Source: Methanobacteriota archaeon (GTDB lineage Archaea; Halobacteriota; Methanomicrobia; Methanomicrobiales; Methanomicrobiaceae). Taken from it: a DNA stretch of 45,364 nt. Within the stretch, counting starts at the first letter, position 1. Each line of letters opens with the position of its first letter. This document shows positions 8,930 through 17,656 of this stretch, piece after piece. The DNA lies in the NCBI GenBank assembly GCA_023396365.1, contig JAEWWL010000081.1, positions 1 through 45,364 on the forward strand. The letters run 5' to 3'. Below the pieces are notes generated by a model. It had not been told where the DNA came from. It saw only the letters and a list, made by a program, of their open reading frames with translations, and did no database searches. Both the position numbers and the translations under genes were made by a program.

Positions 8930-10135
8930 TTAGAAAGTCTTTAATTCGCCGCGGATGACTTTCTGTGTTATTTCATTGATATTTGCAAGCTTGTCGTCAA
9001 TGATTGCATGAATTTCCTTTTCAATCTTTTTATCGTCGCATGTTCCGTCTGAGATAAACTGGGCGCTTGCAACAAGCGGCTGGTCGATTGGTTTTCCAAT
9101 CTGGGAGAGGAGACGGACATATAAATCCTCAATTCCATCAACTTCCTTTACACACTGTGTTGCAATGTCAGTTGAGAGAAGGTTGTAAATTTTGCCTATA
9201 TGATTAATCGGATTTTTACCTGAAGTGGCTTCCATGCTCATCGGACGCTGCGGCGTAATAAGTCCGTTGCAGCGGTTTCCACGGCCGACACTTCCATCAT
9301 CGCCCATCTCTGCAGATGTTCCGGTTACTGTCAGGAAAACACTGTTCTGTTCGATGCGATCACCGGTGTTTATGAATACATTCACCTTTCTCTTTGTCCG
9401 GGCCTGTGCGAACTTTGAAACTTCCTCTTTTATGAATTCCACAGCCTCGCAGTATTCTCCCATATCGGAGCAGAAACGGTCAATCATAGGAACGCAGAGT
9501 GTAAGTGTCATATCATCATCCTGACGAAGACCCATGATTTTGATATCTGTTCCGATTACCGGATGCTTTGGCCGTATAGTGCTGTCGATGTGCCCGCTTA
9601 CACTAAGAATTGTGCTTTCAAGATCGCTGAACGGTGCATGCCCGATACCAAAGGATGTGTCGTTTGCATGGGGAACTGTGTTTCCGCCGCATGCCTTAAA
9701 GACATCGCGGAGATCGGATGATCCAACTCCCATCCTGCAGTCGACAATTACATCATGGTCCATGTTGAGGAACTGAAGGGTCTCTTTTAAATATTTTCTT
9801 GCAGCCTCAAGTGCGATTGAATCTGTCGGGATTGTTATTCCATCATATGTTTTTGTTGCCCTTCCTGTGAGGAGAACATAAACCGGTTTTGTTACTTTCC
9901 CTCCGCCAAACTTTGGCATTGATTCTCCCGCAACAATCTCGCCCTGATCGGTGTTGTGGTGAAGAACTGCATCGCATTCCTCAAGATACGCCTTTGAAAG
10001 GGCTCTTGAAACAGATTCGGCAATGCCGTCTGCAAGGCTGTCAGGATGTCCGATACACTTTCTTTCCACAATTTCAGTGCGCTGTTTTTCAATAGGGGTC
10101 TGAAGGATCCTCTCTACTCCGATATTTCTTGGCAT
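8930..10135 (-). CDS. mat: S-adenosylmethionine synthetase, archaeal type
   Basis: This enzyme makes S-adenosylmethionine from ATP and methionine. The 401-residue protein is the archaeal family, distinct from bacterial MetK. Visible signatures are ERKCIGHPDSLADGIAE near residues 24-40, VLHHNTDQGEIVAGES, GSSDLRDVFK, and GDDGSVGRGNRCNGLITP with the phosphate-contacting GRGNR. Length matches the family (about 400). It has its own promoter region (10136-10374) and a T-run terminator. S-adenosylmethionine also feeds the Mmp10 methylation reaction encoded elsewhere in the window. Confidence 0.96.
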   Translation of the reverse strand: MPRNIGVERILQTPIEKQRTEIVERKCIGHPDSLADGIAESVSRALSKAYLEECDAVLHHNTDQGEIVAGESMPKFGGGKVTKPVYVLLTGRATKTYDGITIPTDSIALEAARKYLKETLQFLNMDHDVIVDCRMGVGSSDLRDVFKACGGNTVPHANDTSFGIGHAPFSDLESTILSVSGHIDSTIRPKHPVIGTDIKIMGLRQDDDMTLTLCVPMIDRFCSDMGEYCEAVEFIKEEVSKFAQARTKRKVNVFINTGDRIEQNSVFLTVTGTSAEMGDDGSVGRGNRCNGLITPQRPMSMEATSGKNPINHIGKIYNLLSTDIATQCVKEVDGIEDLYVRLLSQIGKPIDQPLVASAQFISDGTCDDKKIEKEIHAIIDDKLANINEITQKVIRGELKTF

Positions 10136-10374
10136 TGATAATTCAGTCTCCGGTTATAATTTATTATTAGTAGTGGTTTTTTATCACATAATAAATTACC
10201 ATTACGATATAAAAATTAAAAAACGGAAGCGGATTATGAATAATAAAATTAAAAATTTGTGAAAGGTCTCTCGCGCATAACTGCAGCAGCCCGGGATTCT
10301 ATTAAAAGAAGTCTATAATTATGTTATATTCTTTTTTGGATTTAACTGCAGAGATTTTTAAAAAGAAGATTTTT

Positions 10375-11181
10375 TTACCATCTTATCCTTACATCAGAGC
10401 GGATTGTCTGTATACATTTTCCGTCACGAAATATTCTTACAACACCGCCGGATTCGGACACTGTAACACCAATTACAGGAAGATCAAGGGTTATTGCAGC
10501 TGCTGCAAGATGCCTTCCGCCCATTCCCCCGGGAAGGCTTATTGAGCCTGTATTGATATTCAGGTATCTTCCGGCCGCTGTAATCCTGCCATCATTGTTG
10601 ACGACAAAAACGCCGTCCAGTTGTGCAAACTCTTTTACACTCTCCCAGTTGTGCTCATTTTTTATGTCACAGTCATCGGGATGCTGACCTTTGTAGGGAT
10701 TGATTATCGCCTGGTGGGAATTTTTTAAAATATCATCGGAATTTCCAATAATAAAGGCTGTACCAATTTTCCTCCCTTCCCTTCCCTCAACAGCAATATC
10801 AAGAGCAAGCCTTAAGACTGCAGATACAACATCACGGTTTGCAATACCGTCGTAGTCTCTTACATTGATAAAGCCCGGCCCTTCCTTTATATCATAAATA
10901 AGTATGGCATACGGAAATACACCAACAACCTGGCCCTCCTCAAAATTCTTGCAAAGGTAAATCTGAACAGCCGCATCGTGAAGGTGCTTTTCAGATATCT
11001 CAAGGATATCATGCATTGTTAAGTCTTTTAAGACATCAAGCTGAAGATCCTCAACCCATATTACAGGAATTGCGGATTCAAACTCAACCGGTTTAATAAA
11101 TGAGACTATAGCCCTGGCTCCTATGCCCTCGGCAAGTTCGCAGGCCTTGGCAAGCATCATCAGGGAATCAGCGGAGACCAT
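10375..11181 (-). CDS. dacZ: Diadenylate cyclase, archaeal DacZ (c-di-AMP synthase)
   Basis: The C-terminal half is a DisA_N (DAC) domain. It has the metal/ribose motif D189-G-V-F-V-V and the triphosphate-binding GGMGGRHLAAAAIT at about 218-231, an RHLAA variant of the RHRAA motif. DAC enzymes condense two ATP into cyclic di-AMP, which in other organisms controls K+ uptake and turgor. The N-terminal 100 residues have an alpha/beta pyruvate-kinase-like regulatory look, as in archaeal DacZ. It starts 24 bases after sucD, so it may be read from the kor-suc promoter. The 268-residue length fits the family. Confidence 0.88.
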   Translation of the reverse strand: MVSADSLMMLAKACELAEGIGARAIVSFIKPVEFESAIPVIWVEDLQLDVLKDLTMHDILEISEKHLHDAAVQIYLCKNFEEGQVVGVFPYAILIYDIKEGPGFINVRDYDGIANRDVVSAVLRLALDIAVEGREGRKIGTAFIIGNSDDILKNSHQAIINPYKGQHPDDCDIKNEHNWESVKEFAQLDGVFVVNNDGRITAAGRYLNINTGSISLPGGMGGRHLAAAAITLDLPVIGVTVSESGGVVRIFRDGKCIQTIRSDVRIRW

Positions 11182-11205
11182 TTGAATAACATCGTATTTT
11201 TTTAT

Positions 11206-12072
11206 TTAAAGCGTTTCCCGTATCAGTCGTGGAATCTCGGACGGTTTTTGTGCAACAGTTATCCCCAAAGCCTCAAGACGCCTTATCTTTGATGCGGCAT
11301 CGCCCTCCCCTCCGGCAACTATGGCACCGGCATGACCCATACGCTTCTCAGGCGGCGCCGAGACGCCTGCGATGTATGTGACAATAGGAAGATCAGTATA
11401 GGATGCACCCTCCTCTTCGAGGTTGCCGCCGACTTCCCCGATTAAAACAACGGCTTTTGTCTGCGAGTCCTTCTCAAATCTCTCAAGGACATCTACAAAA
11501 GTCTGGCCAATAATTGGATCACCACCAATTCCTACAATTGTGCTCTGGCCGATTCCGGCACGGGTTAGTTCGTTTACAACCTCATAGGTGAGTGTTCCAC
11601 TCCTTGAGATTACCCCAACATTTCCAGGGACAGAGAGATTGACCGGCATAATTCCAAGCTTCAGCTCCCCGGGCGATAGTGTTCCGGGGCAGTTTGGTCC
11701 AATAACACTGCAGCCTTCAAGCTGTGCATACGATACTGCCCTCATCGCATCATGAACGGGGATATGTTCTGTAATTGCCACAACAAGCTCAATGCCATTA
11801 TATGCGGCCTCCATTATGGAGTCTCCGGCAGCGCCTCCGGGAACAAAAAGGACACTTGTTGCTGCATCGTGCTCTAAAAGAGCTTCTCTTACGGAATCAT
11901 ACACAGGAACCCCGTGTATTTCCCGGCCGCCCTTTCCGGGAGTAACTCCTGCAACAACGCCATATCCTCCGACCTCCTCTGCATAGCGGTTCATGAGATT
12001 TATATGAAATGCACCCTGGTTTCCGGTTGCACCCTGGACAATCACTTTGGTTTTCTTATCGCCGTAAATCAT
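11206..12072 (-). CDS. sucD: Succinyl-CoA synthetase alpha subunit
   Basis: SucD binds CoA and carries the phosphohistidine of succinyl-CoA synthetase. Visible are VQGATGNQGAFH with the CoA-binding Rossmann loop, VVAGVTPGKGG, the IGPNCPGTLSPGELKLG stretch, and GHAGAIVAGGEG near residue 246 containing the phosphorylated His. Length 288 is normal. It overlaps sucC by four bases. In a methanogen the enzyme is expected to run towards succinyl-CoA to supply 2-oxoglutarate (pathway knowledge). Confidence 0.96.
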   Translation of the reverse strand: MIYGDKKTKVIVQGATGNQGAFHINLMNRYAEEVGGYGVVAGVTPGKGGREIHGVPVYDSVREALLEHDAATSVLFVPGGAAGDSIMEAAYNGIELVVAITEHIPVHDAMRAVSYAQLEGCSVIGPNCPGTLSPGELKLGIMPVNLSVPGNVGVISRSGTLTYEVVNELTRAGIGQSTIVGIGGDPIIGQTFVDVLERFEKDSQTKAVVLIGEVGGNLEEEGASYTDLPIVTYIAGVSAPPEKRMGHAGAIVAGGEGDAASKIRRLEALGITVAQKPSEIPRLIRETL

Positions 12073-13157
12073 AATGACGCCTCCGAAACTGCATATAAGA
12101 CTACCTCATCCATAGTATCAAGCATCATGTAGCCATGCTTTTTCAGAATTTCACGTCCCTCGGACTCATTTGTGCCTGCAAGCCTGACAGCGACCTTCTG
12201 AGAAATTCCTGCCTTAACTATTCCCTTCGCCACCTCATCGCACCTTGTGATTCCGCCAAGCAGATTTACTATAATAATTTTAACGCCGGGCATTTCTGAT
12301 ACAAGCCGTACTGCATTGCAGACTCTGTCCTCTCCGGCGCCGCCGCCGACATCCAGAAAGTTTGCAGCCCTTCCGCCATACAGAGATATGAGATCAAGTG
12401 TTGACATAGTAAGTCCTGCACCATTTCCGATGACACCGATTGAGCCTTCAAGCTCAACATATGAAAATCCAAACTTCTCGGCACGCCTCTCCCTGTCAGT
12501 TAAGTCGCGGTTTACCTCGATTCCCTGCCTGAAAAGAGCATTGTCATCCACAATAAGCTTTGCATCCGCGGCATAGACGCCTTTGTTTGTAGTTACAAGA
12601 GGATTTATTTCTGCTAAAAGTGCATCGCTTTCACAATATACGCGGTATAGGGAATTTATTACCGGCCCAAGCTCCTTAGGAACACCTTTTAAAAGCCTCC
12701 TCATCATAAATGACGGAATATCATGCATCAGCGGAGTTATCCAGACTCTCTGAAGTGCATCAGGGCTGTTTTTGGCAGTCTCCTCAATATCAACGCCGCC
12801 GGTTGCCGAAAATAAAATTACGGGCATTTTTTTTGCCCTGTCAAGAGTTATGCTTACATAGTATTCATTTTCTATTGCAAGCTTCTCCTCGACAAGCACC
12901 TTTTCAACCGAAATCCCCTTAATTTTCCTTGAAAATAAAAGAGCGGCGTTTTCACGTGCATATTTTGAATCAGTTATTATAACACCGCCGGCTTTTCCGC
13001 GGCCGCCGACATCAACCTGGGCCTTTAATACGACCTCATCACCAAGGCCGTCAGGGTGTTTGTCAATTTCATCAGGGCTCGTGATTACAAACCCTTTGCC
13101 GACAGGTATTCCAAATTTTCTGAATATATCCTTTGCTTCAAATTCCAAAAGCTTCAA
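12069..13157 (-). CDS. sucC: Succinyl-CoA synthetase beta subunit
   Basis: SucC is the ATP-grasp subunit that binds nucleotide and succinate. The 362-residue protein begins MKLLEFEAKDIFRKFGIPV, has VVLKAQVDVGGRGKAGGV for nucleotide contact, LLAEINPLV for metal binding, GNGAGLTMSTLDLI, and VNLLGGITRCDEVA at the C-terminal phosphate-shuttle site. It overlaps both korC and sucD by four bases, which indicates tight translational coupling with the upstream oxidoreductase. Confidence 0.96.
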   Translation of the reverse strand: MKLLEFEAKDIFRKFGIPVGKGFVITSPDEIDKHPDGLGDEVVLKAQVDVGGRGKAGGVIITDSKYARENAALLFSRKIKGISVEKVLVEEKLAIENEYYVSITLDRAKKMPVILFSATGGVDIEETAKNSPDALQRVWITPLMHDIPSFMMRRLLKGVPKELGPVINSLYRVYCESDALLAEINPLVTTNKGVYAADAKLIVDDNALFRQGIEVNRDLTDRERRAEKFGFSYVELEGSIGVIGNGAGLTMSTLDLISLYGGRAANFLDVGGGAGEDRVCNAVRLVSEMPGVKIIIVNLLGGITRCDEVAKGIVKAGISQKVAVRLAGTNESEGREILKKHGYMMLDTMDEVVLYAVSEASL

Positions 13158-13696
13158 AATTGTTCTCCTCCTTTTTGCCCAAGCTCAAAGCCTGCATTTA
13201 ATGCCTTCATATTAAGCTCCTCAGTTCCTTTTGGAACACTGTCAAGCACTGCTTTTTCTATAGCCTCTTTTGTCACAACACCGGTTGAGCTGACAACTGC
13301 GCCAAGCATTATAATATTTGCAACAATAGGGCGCCCCGTCAGTCTTTTTGCCTCCCCTGTTGCAGGAACAGGCAGATTTTTGCATTCAGGCCGGGAGAAT
13401 ACAAGCGCAGAGTCAAGAATCATGAATGAATCTTCTGATGCGCCTGCACCATATTTTTCATATCCCTGCTGGGACATAATTACATAAATATCGGGTTTTG
13501 AAACCTCAGGGTACAGTATCTCATCGTCGTCTATTACAACCGCTGACATCGATGCCCCGCCCCTTGCCTCCGGACCGTAAACCTGTGTCTGAACTGCATA
13601 CTTATTATCATAGATTGCTGCGGCACGCCCTAAAATCACAGCTGACAGAATAATACCCTGCCCGCCGAATCCTGAAAAAAGAACTTCATGCCTCAT
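13154..13696 (-). CDS. korC: 2-oxoglutarate:ferredoxin oxidoreductase gamma subunit
   Basis: The 180-residue protein is the catalytic gamma domain of a 2-oxoacid:ferredoxin oxidoreductase. It starts MRHEVLFSGFGGQGIILSA, the family hallmark, with YGPEARGGASMSAVVI following. With the alpha, beta and delta subunits upstream it forms the four-subunit enzyme interconverting succinyl-CoA plus CO2 and 2-oxoglutarate using reduced ferredoxin. Overlaps of four bases on both sides place it in the same operon. Confidence 0.95.
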   Translation of the reverse strand: MRHEVLFSGFGGQGIILSAVILGRAAAIYDNKYAVQTQVYGPEARGGASMSAVVIDDDEILYPEVSKPDIYVIMSQQGYEKYGAGASEDSFMILDSALVFSRPECKNLPVPATGEAKRLTGRPIVANIIMLGAVVSSTGVVTKEAIEKAVLDSVPKGTEELNMKALNAGFELGQKGGEQF

Positions 13697-14490
13697 TTTT
13701 TTACAACTCCCATTACAGGACGGCTGCGGCGCGTAAACTCACCCACTGTGAACATGTCATCAGGCACTTTGAGGCCCTCTTCTTCAAGTCTTCTCTTCTT
13801 TTGAAGAAGAACTGCATGAGACCTCATATGTTCAATCATGTCAGAAGGCTGCCTTTGTTTGTTTTTCCTTCCAAAAGATGTAGGGCATTGTGTCATCGCC
13901 TCAATAAAGGAAAGACCGGGCGTCTCCATCCCGGCTCTTATTGCTTTTGTTAGCTCCTTTACATGATATGTAGTCCAGCGTGCGGCATAGTTTGCACCTG
14001 CGGCAACTGCAAGTTCTGCCAGATCAAAGACAGGCTCTCCCGCACCGTAAGGTGTTGTTGTGGAGAATGCACCAACAGGAGTGCAGGGACTTCCCTGACC
14101 TCCTGTCATTCCGTAAATCATGTTGTTCATGCAGATTACAGTCATATCGATGTTTCGCCTGCACGCATGAATGAAGTGATTTCCGCCTATTGCAGAGAGA
14201 TCGCCGTCGCCTGTGAATACAACCACATTAAACTCAGGCTTTGCCATCTTAACGCCTGTTGCAAAGGCAAGCGCACGCCCGTGGGTTGTGTGAAGAGAGT
14301 CTGTTGCAACATACCCGGGTGCACGCGATGAACAGCCTATTCCGGATATAAATATTGTATTGTCTATCTCCCATCCCATCTCAACAACAGCGTTTAAAGT
14401 GCAGTTGATGACTGTTCCGTTCCCGCAGCCTGTGCAGAATATATGAGGCATTCTCTCCTGCCGGTACCACTCCTCAACCGAAGGTGTCAT
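13693..14490 (-). CDS. korB: 2-oxoglutarate:ferredoxin oxidoreductase beta subunit
   Basis: KorB is the thiamine-diphosphate-binding subunit. The 265-residue protein has FCTGCGNGTVINC near the N-terminus and the ThDP/Mg motif VVFTGDGDLSAIGGNHFIH with the downstream CMNNMIYGMTGGQ, giving the GDG-x(n)-NN signature. The cysteines needed for the 4Fe-4S cluster of this subunit class are present (two in CTGC, C38 and C139 among others). Overlaps with korA and korC show operon membership. Confidence 0.95.
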   Translation of the reverse strand: MTPSVEEWYRQERMPHIFCTGCGNGTVINCTLNAVVEMGWEIDNTIFISGIGCSSRAPGYVATDSLHTTHGRALAFATGVKMAKPEFNVVVFTGDGDLSAIGGNHFIHACRRNIDMTVICMNNMIYGMTGGQGSPCTPVGAFSTTTPYGAGEPVFDLAELAVAAGANYAARWTTYHVKELTKAIRAGMETPGLSFIEAMTQCPTSFGRKNKQRQPSDMIEHMRSHAVLLQKKRRLEEEGLKVPDDMFTVGEFTRRSRPVMGVVKK

Positions 14491-15587
14491 AAATATTCCT
14501 CCACTGCAAAAATGAGCTCATCAGGATTATGCATTTCACCGCCAAGCTTTGGAAGTGAGACAACCGGAATGTTTGTATGCCTTGCTGCCTCCCTTGATAT
14601 CTGCCCGAGATTCATCTCGGGGACAAGAAATACTTTTGCAGATTTGAATATAGATAATACCTCTTCAGGGAAGGGCCAGACGATGCGCAGGTTAATGTGA
14701 CCTATGTTAAGGTCAGTCCTGTCCTTTATTATCTGCCTAACTGTTCTTGTTGCAGGGCCGTATGTTAAAAAAACAATTTCTGCACCGGCATTTGCAATAT
14801 CATAATCGGCTATCTCATGCCTTTTGGATTCAACCTTTTCAACAAGCCTCTTTACAAGATTTGCATGTGTTTCATGATTTGTTGTGTCAGGATAGCCTTT
14901 TTCATTGTGTGTAAGCCCTGTTACATGCACACGGTGACCCTCTCCAAAAACAGGAAATCCGGGGATAAGGGTTGAGTCTGCCTTAAACGGAAGTGTGCCC
15001 TTTTTTAGGAGCTTTCTGTTTTCTGTCTCAACACTCTCAGGTATTTCTATTCTCTCACGCATGTGTCCTATTGTCTCATCAGACATCAAAAATACGGGAC
15101 ATCTGAATCTTTCCGCAAGGTTGAATGCTTTTATTGTAAGTTCATACATCTCCTGAACAGTTGAAGGGGAAAGGGCAATTATTGAAAAATCACCGTGTGA
15201 GCCGAAGCGGCACTGCATCATATCTCCCTGTGCAGACATTGTCGGCTGTCCTGTTGAAGGGCCGCCTCTTTGTATGTTAACAATAACACATGGCGTTTCT
15301 GTCATAACTGCATATCCGATATTTTCCATCATCAGTGAAAATCCGGGTCCGCTTGTTGCAGTCATCGCCTTTGCGCCTGTCCAGGAGGCACCAATTACAG
15401 ACGAGATGCCTGCTATCTCATCCTCCATCTGGATAAACGTCCGGCCAAGCTTTGGAAGCTTCTTTGCCATGTGCTCTGCAACCTCGGTTGAAGGGGTTAT
15501 AGGATATCCCCCGAAAAAGCTGCACCCGGCGGCAATTGCACCCTCTGCACAGGCAATATTTCCCTGCATAAACTCAATTCTGCTCAA
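14487..15587 (-). CDS. korA: 2-oxoglutarate:ferredoxin oxidoreductase alpha subunit
   Basis: The 366-residue subunit has the family marks FFGGYPITPSTE, MEDEIAGISSVIGASWTGAKAMTATSGPG and QRGGPSTGQPT. The YPITPSTE form indicates the 2-oxoglutarate/2-ketoacid group rather than the pyruvate group, and the adjoining sucCD genes support 2-oxoglutarate as product. A C-terminal transketolase-like domain (VFLTYGPATRTV) is intact. Four-base overlaps with korD and korB indicate co-translation. Confidence 0.95.
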   Translation of the reverse strand: MSRIEFMQGNIACAEGAIAAGCSFFGGYPITPSTEVAEHMAKKLPKLGRTFIQMEDEIAGISSVIGASWTGAKAMTATSGPGFSLMMENIGYAVMTETPCVIVNIQRGGPSTGQPTMSAQGDMMQCRFGSHGDFSIIALSPSTVQEMYELTIKAFNLAERFRCPVFLMSDETIGHMRERIEIPESVETENRKLLKKGTLPFKADSTLIPGFPVFGEGHRVHVTGLTHNEKGYPDTTNHETHANLVKRLVEKVESKRHEIADYDIANAGAEIVFLTYGPATRTVRQIIKDRTDLNIGHINLRIVWPFPEEVLSIFKSAKVFLVPEMNLGQISREAARHTNIPVVSLPKLGGEMHNPDELIFAVEEYL

Positions 15588-15856
15588 AACTCTATCACCA
15601 CTTCAAGAGGCTCATAAGGCTCCTCCTCTACCCAGTGTATAGCCTGATCAGGGCATATCAGCTGGCATACACCACACAGGCGTCTCTGATACAATACGGA
15701 AAGCCTGCAGTTTGTGCATCTGCCGGGCCTGTCAAGAGTTGGAACAACAATCCCTTTTTTATTCAACTCTTTGCCCTCCTGAAAAATTTTGTAAGGGCAG
15801 ACAAGCGTACATAAATTGCATCCTTTGCAGCGGCTTTCGTCAATTACAAGTTTCAT
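15584..15856 (-). CDS. korD: 2-oxoglutarate:ferredoxin oxidoreductase delta subunit (ferredoxin)
   Basis: This 90-residue ferredoxin-type subunit delivers electrons to the complex. The first 4Fe-4S motif is regular (C-K-G-C-N-L-C-T-L-V-C-P, residues 10-21). The second begins CTNC and is interrupted by about a dozen residues before CGVCQLICP, an unusual spacing that may be a lineage feature of methanogen KorD. It is the first gene of the korDABC-sucCD unit, downstream of a TATA box and a palindromic candidate operator. Confidence 0.92.
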   Translation of the reverse strand: MKLVIDESRCKGCNLCTLVCPYKIFQEGKELNKKGIVVPTLDRPGRCTNCRLSVLYQRRLCGVCQLICPDQAIHWVEEEPYEPLEVVIEF

Positions 15857-15890
15857 GAGTTACGACCTGTTTTAAAAATTATCTGATAAT

Positions 15891-15907
15891 ACATTGCGCG
15901 CCAATGT
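15891..15907. promoter_or_regulatory. Candidate operator palindrome for the kor-suc operon
   Basis: A perfect inverted repeat, ACATTG-N5-CAATGT, lies between a minus-strand TATA-like AGATATTTA and the korD ATG. It falls about where transcription would start (roughly 25 bases after the TATA box), a usual place for archaeal repressor binding. No regulator is identified. Confidence 0.45.
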
Positions 15908-15910
15908 TAC

Positions 15911-15919
15911 TAAATATCT
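15911..15919 (-). promoter_or_regulatory. TATA box of the korDABC-sucCD operon
   Basis: The minus strand reads AGATATTTA at this place, about 55 bases before the korD start, giving a short leader. The 178-base gap to fumB and this box suggest that kor is transcribed separately from fum. Confidence 0.45.
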
Positions 15920-16034
15920 TCTTTTAAGACCATGAAAAGGCAGTTTAATCAGCATCCGCAAAAAGGTGATGATTTTGTTTTTTGCAAAAAACGACTCTGA
16001 AATTCTTTTTTCAACCTCATTATCTAAGATAATA

Positions 16035-16583
16035 CTACAATTCATCCAGAGCCATCTTATTATAGCCGGCACAGGCTTTTTTGGAAACTTCACGATACAG
16101 ATTGTTTCCTTTGGAGTCTATTGCAACAGTCAGTGGAAGCCTGTCAGCCTCTATTATCCATACAGCCTCTGCCATCCCCAACTCTTTGAAATAAACACCT
16201 TTAAGCTTCATTCTTGATGCGGCAAGCGCAGCGCATCCGCCTGTATATGCAAGATATACTCCTTTTCCTATGAGTGCTTCAGATACATCCTCACTCATTC
16301 CACCTTTTCCGATGAATGCCCGGACGCCGGCTTCTATTAAAAATCCACACAGGCTGCTCAGCCTTGCAGATGTTGTCGGACCTGCTGCAACAACTTTATT
16401 ATTCCGGATTACAGGACCGCAGTGATAAACAGCAGCACCTTTTGGGTCAAAAGGAATCCCTTCTTTGATCATCTCAAGATGGGCCTCGTCCCTTGCAGTA
16501 TAGATTATTCCTGAAAGATAAACCCTGTCGCCTGCTGCAAGGTTTAGAATTTCATCGCCAAGAGGTGTTTTGATATCAATCAG
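16035..16583 (-). CDS. fumB: Fumarate hydratase beta subunit, probable CTG (non-AUG) start
   Basis: This is the C-terminal-type subunit of two-subunit class I fumarase, interconverting malate and fumarate. Conserved segments include HCGPVI, AAGPTTSARLSSLCGFLIEAGVRAFIGKGGM and YTGGCAALAA. The first in-frame ATG is at 16472 and would give only 145 residues, but homologous-looking sequence (TPLGDEILNLAAGDRVYLSG, then YTARDEAH) continues upstream to the fumA stop with no in-frame ATG, GTG or TTG. A GGAGG within the fumA end lies seven bases before a CTG at 16583-16581; starting there gives 182 residues, near the family length. ATT at 16586 or 16580 is the alternative. Confidence 0.85.
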   Translation of the reverse strand: MIDIKTPLGDEILNLAAGDRVYLSGIIYTARDEAHLEMIKEGIPFDPKGAAVYHCGPVIRNNKVVAAGPTTSARLSSLCGFLIEAGVRAFIGKGGMSEDVSEALIGKGVYLAYTGGCAALAASRMKLKGVYFKELGMAEAVWIIEADRLPLTVAIDSKGNNLYREVSKKACAGYNKMALDEL

Positions 16584-17410
16584 AATAATCCCTCCAGGTC
16601 GACTTCAACTGTTGCCCGGCGGTTTACCCAGCACTGGACATTCACCGCAACCGGAAGAGATGCCGTGTGGCAGTGTCCGCGCCTTACCTTCACTGCGATG
16701 CATGTGAAATCCCCTCCAAGACCCATAGGACCTATCCCAAGCATGTTCACTGCGTCACACAACTCCTGTTCATATTCATCCATCGTATCTACCGGCTCAA
16801 GCAGAGCCTCCTTTGCAAGCGCTGCAACACCGTCAAACGTGCTTCCTATTCCTACGCCAAGTACTACCGGAGGACATGGCCTTCCTCCGGCGATTAGCAT
16901 TGTTTCAACTACAAAATTTTTTATCTTTGATACTTCTGAAGGGAGAAGCATGCAAAGGCGTGACATATTCTCACTTCCCCCGCCCTTTGGCATCGCTGTT
17001 ATTGTAAACTTATCTCCGGGCCTTATGTGCACTGCAGGTGTGCCTGCACCTGTATTGTCGCCGGAATTTTTCCTTGACAGAGGATCTACTGCGTTTGGCC
17101 TTAGCGGGATATTTTCTGTTGCCCTTCTGACTCCGTTATTTATTCCGTCATAAATCTCTTTAGTTAAGGGAATTTCTGGAGGCAGGGTTACAAAAAACAC
17201 AAAAAGCCCTGTGTCCTGGCATATAGGCACATTAAGACTGCCGGCCTGCCTTAAATTCTCTAAAATGTTCTCATACTCTGCCTTTGCAACTGCATTTGTC
17301 TCTTCTGCAATTGTTTTTTTAAGTGCACTCAGAAAGTCATCAGGCAGATGAATTTCAGCTTCGCGGACTGCTTTTTCCACTGCACTGGCAACTCTTTTTT
17401 CAAGCATCAT
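16580..17410 (-). CDS. fumA: Fumarate hydratase alpha subunit
   Basis: This is the Fe-S-binding subunit of two-subunit class I fumarase. The 276-residue protein has C64 in the ICQDTG motif, a second candidate ligand in SRLCMLLP and a third in GGRPCPPVV, together suited to the labile 4Fe-4S cluster. KGGGSENMS and GVGIGSTFD are further family signatures. It may start at either of two consecutive ATGs (17410 or 17407). Its end overlaps the beta subunit start. The product feeds fumarate towards succinate in the reductive branch leading to the Suc and Kor enzymes next door. Confidence 0.94.
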   Translation of the reverse strand: MMLEKRVASAVEKAVREAEIHLPDDFLSALKKTIAEETNAVAKAEYENILENLRQAGSLNVPICQDTGLFVFFVTLPPEIPLTKEIYDGINNGVRRATENIPLRPNAVDPLSRKNSGDNTGAGTPAVHIRPGDKFTITAMPKGGGSENMSRLCMLLPSEVSKIKNFVVETMLIAGGRPCPPVVLGVGIGSTFDGVAALAKEALLEPVDTMDEYEQELCDAVNMLGIGPMGLGGDFTCIAVKVRRGHCHTASLPVAVNVQCWVNRRATVEVDLEGLF

Positions 17411-17560
17411 TTATCAGACCGGCTAAATTTTGATTTATAGATTATTCACACGATATTTCTTAAATCTGCGCTTTGGTAAGGAAAATTTAAAAATGCAATA
17501 ATATCTGATAAAAAAATGCCTTTAAATATCCATTCTTTTTTAGAAAAATTAATTCAGACG

Positions 17561-17606
17561 ATAAACAAAAAAAAGAGTCCGGCTGAATATCCCGCTTTTT
17601 TTTAAA
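17561..17606 (-). terminator. Probable terminator after rpl10e
   Basis: Downstream of the L10e stop (17657) the minus strand has T-rich tracts, including a clean U8 (A8 at 17567-17574 on the plus strand) preceded by a GC-rich patch. A convincing hairpin is not present; U-tract termination is the archaeal norm. Confidence 0.4.
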
Positions 17607-17656
17607 AAATTGGAATAATCAAAAGATTACTCCTGTTTTAATCTAATCAGGGAAAT

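Noticed and set aside
15656..15760. Possible frameshift in korD at the widened second ferredoxin motif
   Set aside because: The frame stays open with in-frame overlaps to korA and regular flanking sequence; a lineage-specific insertion is simpler.
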